From Cinnamomum chago (Eukaryota > Streptophyta > Magnoliopsida > Laurales > Lauraceae), in the NCBI GenBank assembly GCA_038049695.1, contig CP142456.1:20618501-20682500 (forward strand): a stretch of DNA of 64,000 nucleotides, written 5' to 3'. The notes beneath the pieces are model-generated. The model was not told where the DNA came from. It made no database searches and saw nothing but the letters and a program-made list of their open reading frames with translations. Position numbers and translations under genes: made by a program. Position 1 is the stretch's first letter; each line of letters starts with the position of its first letter. Below are positions 55,258-64,000 of the stretch, piece after piece.

Positions 55258-57831
55258 CACGGCAGACGTTGAGCACCTCGTAATCTTTCATTATGACGGT
55301 GGGCTTGAATTTGAGCTCAATCGTCCTCATTACAAGGGTGGAAGGCAGAAGATGAGATATCTCTCGAGCAATGTTACGTTTAAGGAGCTAGCCAAAAGTG
55401 CTTTGGAAGCATCGAGTTGGTCAACAACTTCCGATGAGTTAACTCTGAAGTATCTTCTACACAATGACAATTTTTTTTTGTTGATAGATATCGACGATGA
55501 CAATGATATCAATGGTTTATTAAAATCGTCAAGAAGCGAAGCAAAAGGGATATTATTATTCGTTTCAAGAAGGCTATGCGATGAAGACAGTTTCCAACAC
55601 ACCCGTGGCAATAAGTATGTTCTGAAGTTAAAACTATATTTCAACATTTTCAGCCTAGATCGAAAGTAAATTTTTATTTTCCTAACTCTATATTGCAGGT
55701 CTTTACAGGATGAAAGAAACGAAATCATTCGAGACGCTCCTAGCATTGAAAAGCTGATAATAAATTAAAGGGCAAGCTACCACCGTCACCTCCACCTTTG
55801 AAAGAATTTCCCACGATCGATATACAGGAGGATGACGATATAAAATTCAAAACAACATTGTCTTATTTTGCAGATGATGATGAGTCCATATTTGCAGAAA
55901 TCAATATAGAAATGCTTCATGTGCATGGAAGCGAAAGTGTGCACAGCTTCATAGGTGCTCCCGCAACTAATGTGATTGGGAATGGAAGTTCAGCAACCGC
56001 CGAACTAATTAAATCAGGTGTCGAAAGAGATACTAGAAGCAGAAATGAAGAAGATAACATTTCAAAAGCTCCCCTCGTGGACTCGATGGTCCCTGATAAT
56101 GTCGTGCCCGAAGAATAGACCAGTTCAGGTAGGGAGATGTGGCTAGGTATGGAGTTTCCTGTTCGTGAAGCTTTTAGAAGAGCTATAGCAAAGTACACAA
56201 TATACAACAACTTCACCTTGAAACACGAGAGGACTAACATGAAGATGGTGACGGTGAGTTGTAAAGGAGTAGATTGTCCCTGACGTATACATGCCTCCAT
56301 GGTAGATTCTGGTCCACACTTCAGAGTTCGAAAGTATAATTCCAAACATTGTTGCTCTAAACCACTCATGGGAACTGCACATCGGCAAGCAACTGCAAAG
56401 CTAGTAGCAGAGTTCATTGAAGAGAATGTGCGATGCAATAACGATCTTAGGCCAAAGGAGATCATCAATGAATGTCAGATTGATTTTGGGACCCGCATTA
56501 CATACAGGAGAGCACATATGGCAAAGGAGCTTGCACTATGCAAAGTGCGTGGATCGTACGAGGAGTCTTTTATGATATTGCCGCTCTATTACAACAAGCT
56601 TCATAGAACCAACCCCGGTTCGTGCACTGCGTTGGACATCAGGGAGGATGAACGATTCAGACGCTTCTTTTCGTCCTTCGGTCCATGCTTAAGGTCATTC
56701 CAAACCTCTCTAAGGCCATTGATAGCGGTGGATGGATCACACCTTCGTGGCAAATATCCAGGAGTGCTAATGGTGGCCGTAACACATGATGCAAATCATC
56801 AATTGTTCCCCATTTCATTTCCCTTTGCTAAAATGGAGCGACGCGATAGTTGGGAGTGGTTTCTTGCACACTTGTCCTTGTCGTTAGGTAAGCCAAAAAA
56901 ACTGACAATCGTATCCGACTGTCAGAAAGGTTTGATTCCTGCAGTACAAGCCATAATGTCAAGCGCAAAGCATTGTTTTTGTTGCCATCATATAGCCGAA
57001 AACATAAAGGCGGCTTTCAACGACCATGGCATTATAAGAAAATTTTGGAGCGCGGCGAGGGCATACCGACCTTGTGAGTACGATGCTTGCAGTGACCACA
57101 TAATTACATGAGCGTGCATATAATTACATCCATGCAATCAGCTGTTAGTTCTGGCCAACAGCATTTGCTCATGGACGCAGGTATGACATGCTTACCAGCA
57201 ATGCTGCAGAGGGCACAAATAGTCTACAAAAAGACACCCGAGTGCTCCCGATTACAAAACAAGTGGAAGAGATACGTGCAAAACTCATGGAATTCTTTCA
57301 GAGACGGTCAACTCAAGTACAAAGCATCACTTCAATATTAACATCGTACGTAGAGAAGTACGTAGCCACGGAGATGGAAGAATCGTGAAGGCTGATGGTA
57401 CGGATAGCGGCATTGAATGAATATCAAGTGCAATCTTCAGAGTATGTTGATGTAGTTAATCTAGATCATAGGACATGCTCGTGTCGCAAATGGGACGTGA
57501 TTGGGATCCCATGTTACCATGTTGTTGCCGCCATGAAAGCGCGGAATATGAATCCATATGAGTATTGCGAGCACTAGTACCTCACAAGAACCTACCAGAA
57601 AACGTACAGTGATGTAATTCATGCCACCCATGATAGAAAGCAATGGGAACAGCATTTAACCACCGTGAGAGTCTTCCCACCATTGGCCAGCAAGCAACCG
57701 GGTCGACTAAAGAAGAACAAGATCAGAGTTGAAGATCGACATCGCAAGCGAAGAGTAATAACTTGTTCGTGTTGTAAAGAGAAGGGTCACAACCGTGGCA
57801 GCTGTAAAAATCCGCCAATTCAACAATGACG
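55258..57831 (+). pseudogene. mudrA-type MULE transposase, many breaks
   Basis: Exon from 55258 gives a PB1-like N-terminal domain (VEHLVIFHYDGGLEFELN... VTFKELAKSAL). An intron is likely from 55615 (GTATGT) to about 55698. Then an acidic linker and, from about 56130, the MuDR DNA-binding and MULE catalytic regions: RRAIAKYTIYNNFTLK, LIAVDGSHLRGKYPG (first Asp), TIVSDCQKGLIPAVQAI (second Asp; usually SDRQKG). Near 57475 is the SWIM zinc finger CSC...CYH and at 57760-57815 the terminal zinc knuckle C-x2-C-x4-H-x4-C. Stops at about 55764, 56116, 56281, 57110, 57386 and 57575 and at least one shift near 57150. About 800 residues long, full-length in layout. Confidence 0.9.
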
Positions 57832-58160
57832 TTGATGGATTTTCTATTTTGGGGCCGCTCATGTAATTTTTTTTATTTTGGGGTATGTTTTTTGGATAGT
57901 TTATTTGTTTGTATGTATGTTTATGGGTTGTCTTATTAACATGGAAGTATTGTTTTTTGTTGCATTTTTGGAATTTTGTGCATAAATTATCATTTCTTTT
58001 GAAACAATGTTTTGCACTTTTGGATGCTTTTGTATAATTTATCATTTCTTTTGAAAAGAGGTGTGGAACCCATTTTTTTCTCGAAGATGATGTAATGCAG
58101 TTAAGCAACGTAAAGATTCTGCATGGATTTTTATCTAATGTACATGGAATGTTTCATTAC
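57832..58160. other. 3' region of mudrA before the hairpin array
   Basis: T-rich, non-coding. It probably contains the transcript end. A duplicated phrase (ATTTATCATTTCTTTTGAAA) occurs at about 57986 and 58038. Confidence 0.5.
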
Positions 58161-59172
58161 AGGGTCGGTGATGACCTTAGTAGTGTTAAATAAGGTCACC
58201 ACCGACGTAGGCTAGCTATTTTTGTAATAAAAGGTTGTAACTTTTCAGGAGAGTAATGTGAAAAAATTGATTACAGGGTCGGCGATGACCTTACCTATGT
58301 AAAATAAGGTCATCACCGACGCAGGTTTTACTATTTTTTAACCAAGAGTTGTAACTTTTTGAGGATGTTTGTGTCAAATTTTCAAAGTATGGGTCGGTAA
58401 TGACCTTACCTATGTAAAATAAGGTCATCACCGACACAGGTTTCCCAATTTTTTTAACCAAGAGTTGTAACTTTTCCAAGAGGCTTTTGAGAAAATTTCT
58501 AAGTACGGGTCGGCGATGACCTTACCTTTGTAAAATAAGGTCATCACCGACGCAGGTTTCCCTTTTTTTAACCAAGAGTTGTAACTTTTTCAAGAGGATT
58601 TTGGCAAAAGTTTCTAAGTACGGGTCGGCGATGACCTTACCTTTGTAAAATAAGGTCATCACCGACGCAGGTTTCCCCTTTTTTTACCAAGGGTTGTAAC
58701 TTTTCCAAGATGTTTGTGTCAAATTTTCTAAGTATGGGTCGGCGATGACCTTACCCTTTGTAAAATAAGGTCATCACCGACGCAAGTTTCCCCTTTTTTG
58801 ACCAAGAGTTGTAACTTTTCCAATAGGATTAAGTGTTACATGGTCGGTGATGACCTTAGCGTTATAAATAAGGTCATCACCGACGCAGGTTTCCTAATTT
58901 TCATCATAAAGTTATAACTTTTCGAGTATGTTTTAGTCATACAGGATCAGCGATGACCTTACACTTTGTAAAATAAGGTCATCACCGACGCAGGTTTCCC
59001 TTTTTTTGACCAAGAGTTGTAACTTTTCCAGTAGAATTAAGTGTTACAGGGTCGATGATGACCTTAGCGCTGTAAATAAGGTCATCACCGACGCAGGTTT
59101 CCTAATTTTTCATCATGGAAGTTGTCATTTTTCGAGTATGTTTTAGTCGTACAGGGTCAGCGATGACGTTGT
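58160..59172. repeat. Hairpin minisatellite of about 9 units inside the MULE
   Basis: Units of about 98-117 bp start near 58161, 58276, 58390, 58506, 58621, 58736, 58840, 58943 and 59050, with a partial tenth at 59152. Each contains GGTCGGCGATGACCTTA, a spacer of about 8-14 bp and TAAGGTCATCACCGAC, which can pair as a stem of about 16 bp, then GCAGGTTTCC and AAGAGTTGTAACTTTTC. The stem sequence matches the inner part of the MULE's terminal repeats. Differences between units are mostly single bases. Confidence 0.95.
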
Positions 59173-59439
59173 ATGAAGAAGGAAAAAAATATGCAAAGAC
59201 TGACATTTACATCAAAATACAACAACACAGTGTAACAAGAAAAGACAAACCATGCATTCAATTGATTTTCAATCAACATCTCATATACAAGTTAGAAATC
59301 AACATCCAACGTACAGTTAGAAATTCACAACATTCACAGCATAACCATTTCAATTACAAATTACATTACAACACATGTAGCACAAGGAACTGTTCACTGC
59401 AAGTCAGGTGGCCAGACCGAGAGTGGAGGGAGGTTAAGC

Positions 59440-60700
59440 CTTGAAGCATTTCGAACCCAGTTTGCTCAAATATGTCGATGACAATTCTTCGCCGGTACTA
59501 CGGGATGTCTGACTAGGTGAACTCGATGGGACGACGATATATGCAATGTTCCGCGAACGCACAGGCGAACAACCCGCAGTCATTTCCATTTTCTTGAAAT
59601 GGGATGTCCGTCTTTGTGGTCATCATCCACATCATAGGCACCGACCACCCGTGATCCAAAAATCTTTGTTGAAGCCACAATATCTGTCCAAACAAAGTGA
59701 AATTACATGATACATCAATTTTGAAATTTATGTACTATCCAAACATTATGCTGCCAAGAGAGGAGTAAATAAGTACTTACGAATCTTTCACAGGTCTTTT
59801 GGTCACAGATCTCTCCCTTTGAACTGTTATAATCTCCCAGCGGCTCTCATCGACATATCCAACAAGTAAGGACCAATGGTTATGAGCGTGAATCACGTAG
59901 ACTAGAGTTTTGCACTCCATCACGTCCATTACACATTCTCCTTTGGCCCAAAGGCCATGTCATCCCCAGTCTTTAGACCCTTTTCCCAGTAACTCTGCAA
60001 GACAAGCATCTCGAACTTCAAACAAGAGAGGACATTTAACCGAGTGAGTAGAATGTCAAAGTGGCTTTCATTTTTTATCGAACTTACGCATATATTAGGG
60101 TCAGCCAAGTATGCATCCTTGCACCTTTCCCGTAGCACTTCAAACCAAAATTATATGATACTCAAGTCCATCCAAGTGCCCTCGTCCAATAAATCTCTTT
60201 TGGACTTAGAATCGACGCACGAGATGATCATATCCAGCTCCTCTTTCCTGTCAATGCAATGAGTATTTCGATGTTGAATTAGTAAAAAACCAAACAAAGA
60301 CTGCATTACTACAGAACTGTTTTCAACAATTGCAATTACGTATGCGTGTAATATTTATAGAAATCCATCAACAGTTCCTTCTCCACATCCATCAGAACAT
60401 AACCCATTTGGGGCAATGGATGTTGATAATCCAGAAACCTATCCGAGATCTTCTTTAGCCTCGGTATATGCTTGCACCTCCATATCAAAGAATCGATTTT
60501 AGCTTGTGTGGGGATACAATGATTGCCTTGCTAGTACCCTTCGGTGGAGTGCTGTATCCTTGAGGACCGGGCGAGACAGAGATAAGATCCTCGATAGGGA
60601 TGTCAAAATTACTGGCATCAGCTTCATTTTTTTGCTCCTCATCCAAAGTGTGGGAAGCTAATGCCTTGACGAGGGAGTCATCTATCATCAAGGGAGCCTC
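59440..60700 (-). pseudogene. Ulp1-type (C48) cysteine protease gene carried by the MULE
   Basis: Minus-strand exon pieces in order: an acidic stretch (60485-60691), RCKHIPRLKKISDRFLDYQH to YKYYTH (donor at 60339), KEELDMIISCVDSKSKRDLL to DAYLADPNIC (about 60088-60248), the catalytic-His part HAHNHWSLLVGYVD (about 59835-59890) and the catalytic-Cys part IPFQENGNDCGLFACAFAEH (about 59540-59610), ending TAA near 59440. His-Trp, Gln and NDCG-F spacing is that of SUMO/ubiquitin-like proteases of the Ulp1 family. In-frame stops (about 60435, 60153, 59511, 59493) show decay. Such genes ride on several plant MULE and CACTA families; their role there is unknown. Confidence 0.85.
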
Positions 60701-61012
60701 AATACTAGGTCGAGGCTTCTTAGCGGGCTTTTTGAGGACTTCCTCTTAATCTGGTAAGAGACATCAAAATCCTCCAAGGGAGGCAGAAAGTGGAGGTATC
60801 AGCAACTAGCGCCTTAAGAAAGATAGGTTAGATAGAATAGCTTAAGAGTGTATATTAGGATTACAAAAACAAAACAAAAAAAAAGTTCTCTAAAAAAAAA
60901 AAAACCAAGAAAGCACACCTCCACTGGTTTCCTTAATTTTTTGGCTACTTGTTTACTGAGCATTTGGCCAAGCATGGTACTAAATGTTTTATATACAGAT
61001 CTTTGTGTACAG
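60701..61012. other. Spacer between the protease gene and the ThrRS fragment
   Basis: No gene. It includes a poly-A run (60891-60904). The right part (about 60910-61012), ending GTGTACAG|, is probably the upstream intron of the ThrRS fragment. Confidence 0.45.
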
Positions 61013-61411
61013 ATCAATGAAGGAGATGGAGCATTTTATGGACCAAAAATAGATATTAGTGTATTTGATGCTTTGAAGAGGAAATTCCAGTGTGCAACAC
61101 TACACGTTCTATGTTTTATGATATAATGTAGTCATACTCCCTGTCAATTGTCTGTTCTGTTTCTTAATTGATGAATGTACATATGCCAGCTGGACTTTCA
61201 ACTCCCTTCTCGCTTCAACTTGACTTACTCAGCAGAGGATGAAGTTAAAAGGGAGCGACCTGTGATGATACATAGGGCTATCCTTGGATCCGTTGAACAT
61301 ATCTTTGCAATACTTGTGGAACATTATAAAGGAAAGTGGCCTTTCTAGTTGAGCCCACGTCAAGCAATAGTTTGTCCTGTGTCAAAGAAGTTGAAGCCAT
61401 ATGCCTTACAG
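61013..61411 (+). pseudogene. Captured threonyl-tRNA synthetase fragment (two exons)
   Basis: Exon 1 (61013-61105, after GTACAG|) encodes [16 protein letters not shown]...[12 protein letters not shown]. Exon 2 (61190-61411, after ATGCCAG|, before |GTATGC) encodes [20 protein letters not shown], then [20 protein letters not shown] and LSPRQAIVCPVS. These are consecutive catalytic-core blocks of class II threonyl-tRNA synthetase, which charges tRNA-Thr; motif 3 (the HRAILGS...) is included. The intron of 84 bp was kept, so capture was at the DNA level. Exon 1 ends CAC|GT where CAG|GT is expected, and TAG at 61346 replaces a Trp-type position. No other exon was found. Inactive. Confidence 0.88.
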
Positions 61412-62251
61412 GTATGCAAAATTATATGGTTAACATATATCTTTATTCTTTCGTTGCTACTCAATGGATATGCTTACTATGCTCCTATAACTTGGGATCA
61501 CTGTTGATGTTTAATTATATTCAACTGGGAACTGGAGGGGGAGTATACTCTTCAAATCTCAGTACCATGCAATTGAACACATTGTGACTCTTTACCACAA
61601 GTTATTGATGGGCCAAATATCAAAATTTATGAACAAGAGGTATTAATTTCTGTATTCAGGAATTTGTCACTCGTGCATGGAAAACGACAGCACTGAGACT
61701 TTCAGATTGATGCACTATGGACTCTAGAGTGATGAAGATTAAAATTATTTGGTGCATGTAACTCTTTGACCACATACAACTTCCTCAAGTTTGGAAAACT
61801 AAAATAATTCACTCAAACTCACTTAAAACAAACCACAATCCTCCATCGTCATTCTCAACTGAAAATACCCTAAAATTGGAATCTACAAACCCTAATGAAA
61901 GCAAACAAACAATGTACAAATTGAATATGACATTGAAGATAACAAACCATGCATTTCGATATCATATGCGGGATGGCGGGAAAACAAAATGGATGGAAAA
62001 TACAAACATATTGAAAAGGATTAAAAAAGGAAGGAGATTCATACCTCTGGAGTGTTGATCGAAATGAAGGACGATGGAAAAAACGATAGGCCTGAGGAGA
62101 ATCAGTTGAGGAATTCGGTTTGAAAGCTGGTGGTTGTGGAAATAGAAGCAACCGCTCTTCGTCACTCGCCCAAGGTCAGTCTCGACGGTAGGCTGGAAGA
62201 GAATAGAAAAAATTGAGAAGAAACAGGGATTTTAGCCCTAAAACTATGTGT
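61412..62251. other. Right part of the MULE, no gene recognised
   Basis: AT-rich. The first part may be the downstream intron of the captured ThrRS gene. The part near 62040-62200 is GC-richer and may be the upstream exon and promoter of a minus-strand MULE transcript, unproven. Confidence 0.4.
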
Positions 62252-62428
62252 GGACAGGGTCATCGCCGACCTTATTCAGTGTAAATAAGGTCGGCGCCGA
62301 CCATGTGATAAATTGGTAAAAAAAAAAAAACGAAAATCAGTCACAATTGCTCTAATTGGTGCTCCACTTGCTAAAGTATTTGATTGCGTAACACGTGCGG
62401 ATTAAGTGTTTTTTTCGGTTAAATCCTC
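62252..62428 (-). repeat. Right terminal inverted repeat of the MULE
   Basis: Inverted copy of the left TIR with GGACAGGGTCATCGCCGACC at the inner end and GGTTAAATCCTC at the tip. The 9-bp duplication TATAATATA follows at 62429. Confidence 0.95.
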
Positions 62429-62437
62429 TATAATATA

Positions 62438-64000
62438 TTATAAACTTAAATGTAAATGCATTTTGGTCTGAAAGCACACCTGATTATTAATTGGTGCAAA
62501 AGAAGAGAAATATAGTGTTTTTTTTTTTTAAGTCCTTCATAATTGAAATCCCTGCTGATTTTCTGTGTCATAGCCATGCCAAATGTACTAAAAATGGAGG
62601 GATTTTTCTTTTGTAGAACTAAAAATGTAGGTTGAACTGCTTGATTTTCAAGTGCCAAATCCCACCACCAAACATATTAAAAATGGAGGTTGAACTGCTT
62701 GATTCTCGAGTGTCAAATCTCACTAGTACAAAATGTATTAGAAATGGAGGTTGAACTGATTGACCTAAAGTGTCCAATGTCAGGACAAGATGTTTTGGGA
62801 TTGGAGGTTGAGCCGCTGGACTGGATAGTTTAGTTCAGATAAGATTATAATGAAAGCAAATAAAATAATAATAAATTAAATATTAAAAGTGGAAAAATAT
62901 TGGTTTGTATTGATTGGCAGTCGTTTGCTGGGTTTAGATAGTTTTGGCTTAAGTTATAAAGAATTTTTGCAACCATCTACTACACCAATTTAATTCTAGA
63001 GAAATTTAAGGACTAAGTTTCACTACACCAACAAATTCACTATGACATATCTTTGATGATAAGAACAATTTTTCAATGTAGGTTTATGCTCCACCAAGTA
63101 TTGGAGGACCCAGGATTTTCGCTCGAGGGGTGTGGATCTTAATAGGCAGTTTGGTTTTGGGGGCAAACCGAGGATTTTCAAATGGATTTTGAGGGCGAAC
63201 CTATGACTTTTATTGGACTTTTTTAAGCACACCATGGTTTAACAGGAGTGACCACACCCACGTGCTTGTGCGTGGGTCCACCCCTGATATATATATATAT
63301 ATATATGAGCAAGGCTCTCATAAACTCAAGTTTAGGATAAAATTTCGTAAGCTCATGCTTGTGGGGCCCACCTTTGGTCCATCCAAATGGACCAAATACA
63401 TGACCCTCATAAATTGCACATGTATGAGGATTTGGCTTAGGATAAAATGGCTCCACAAGAAGAAGAACCAAACAATTGATTCCTGGAGAGAGTTAAGTGA
63501 GATCCAAGTACCCAACCAATTGGGCAAACCCTCATTCTTATAGCAAAAAAAAAAAAAAAAAAAGACCATTAACCCAACTACGTTATAACTCTAAAGAAAA
63601 CCTAATTATATTATAAATCAAATCAATCAATCTAATTTAGTCTAGTCCTAATCATATTATAAAAAAAAAATAATATAATCCTAATCTAAGATGAACTCGT
63701 CCTTATAATAACAACCTTAAATAAAATATTCTCTGGTGAGGTCCACCTAGGCTCAATCACCAGCCTGGTCCAATCTTAAAACACCAACAAAAAGTCCTTT
63801 TTAAAAGGAGTGGATTCACATTGATGGAATTTGCAGTCCTTTTTGGTGCAAAAATGAAGAGAAGAGGGAGTGAGGGCACATCTTTTATCCAATAGTTACA
63901 AGTCCAACTCTTCCCTGTTGGACTTTAAGAAATTTCAAATCACTGATTTTTGTCATATATTTTTGTAGAAAACTTCTACACCAAATATCAAGTTATTAGA
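62438..64000. other. Non-coding right flank
   Basis: No gene recognised. It holds three to four copies of an about 61-bp repeat (62618-62815: AAAAATGGAGGTTGAACTGC, GATT, GTGTCAAAT), an (AT)n run at about 63287-63306 and a poly-A run at about 63545-63563. Short open frames have no known motif. Confidence 0.5.

Larger units (their letters stand above)
54555..62428 (+). mobile_element. Mutator-like element (MULE) with long TIRs, mudrA, Ulp1 and captured ThrRS
   Basis: Long inverted repeats (54581-54753 and 62252-62428, about 173-177 bp, roughly 85% alike by eye) start GAGGATTTAACC. TATAATATA stands directly outside both ends (54572-54580 and 62429-62437): a perfect 9-bp target duplication, the Mutator hallmark. 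At the left, TATAATATA plus the first 17 bp of the element is repeated once more (54546-54571), so the start is 54555 or 54581. The interior carries a plus-strand mudrA, a hairpin minisatellite, a minus-strand Ulp1-type protease and a plus-strand threonyl-tRNA synthetase fragment. MULEs with Ulp1-like genes (Kaonashi type) are known in plants. Confidence 0.95.

Noticed and set aside
58291..58479. Minus-strand frame with repeated peptide inside the hairpin array
   Set aside because: The repetition reflects the minisatellite; no start context or family.
63223..63569. Short open frames near the right edge
   Set aside because: They overlap on both strands over a low-complexity region with (AT)n and poly-A and show no motif.
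1..64000. CRISPR arrays, prokaryotic operons, tRNA or rRNA genes
   Set aside because: The tandem repeats have no spacer structure of that kind, and I found no tRNA cloverleaf or rRNA sequence; only tRNA primer-binding sites of retrotransposons are present.

Overview
This is a gene-poor, AT-rich stretch of a flowering-plant nuclear genome. The reasons are Ty1/copia elements primed by initiator Met-tRNA, L1-type LINEs whose ORF2 carries a C-terminal zinc-binding/RNase H region, Mutator, PIF/Harbinger and CACTA DNA transposons, and captured exon pieces whose best matches by eye are plant genes (a LONELY GUY cytokinin enzyme, an EMB976-like PPR protein, threonyl-tRNA synthetase). I cannot name the species; a eudicot is the most likely source. 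I see no intact host protein-coding gene. Almost everything recognisable is transposable-element DNA, and all assignments rest on reading motifs by eye.

Layout. 1-3568: non-coding, with two long poly-G tracts inside a short tandem repeat. 3569-8124: copia element 1 (+), matching LTRs, gag-pol broken by one frameshift and one stop. 9704-11186: 5'-truncated L1 LINE (+) with a perfect 16-bp target duplication. 12951-about 15400: copia element 2 (+), gag joined directly to RNase H. About 15560-25994: very degraded copia element 3 (+), interrupted by a Gypsy-like LTR (16839-19766) and by a 4.8-kb PIF/Harbinger element (20299-25097) that has both the transposase and the Myb-like second gene. 25995-about 27800: another Gypsy-like LTR region with a 69-bp triplication. 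27801-38834: 5' part of a Gypsy-type element (GC-rich, with a 'putative gypsy type transposon' ORF), split by an 8.4-kb CACTA element (28796-37199) that has captured PPR and LOG exons. 40634-50014: a young Sirevirus-like copia element (-) with 813-bp LTRs, gag, pol and an env-like ORF. 50107-51182 and 53600-54028: two non-autonomous TIR elements flanking an old LINE (about 51590-53252). 54581-62428: a 7.8-kb Mutator-like element (MULE) with 9-bp target duplications, a decayed mudrA, a decayed Ulp1-type protease gene, a threonyl-tRNA synthetase fragment and a remarkable hairpin minisatellite. 62438-64000: non-coding.

The most interesting structures are: (1) the MULE's internal array of nine or more hairpin repeats built from the same motif as its own terminal inverted repeats; (2) an apparent internal promoter upstream of the Sirevirus env-like ORF that repeats the CGATCGATCG palindrome pair of the LTR and is followed by a plausible intron; (3) the CACTA element holding spliceable exons of two unrelated host genes in the same orientation; (4) the order of nested insertions, which can be read from who interrupts whom.
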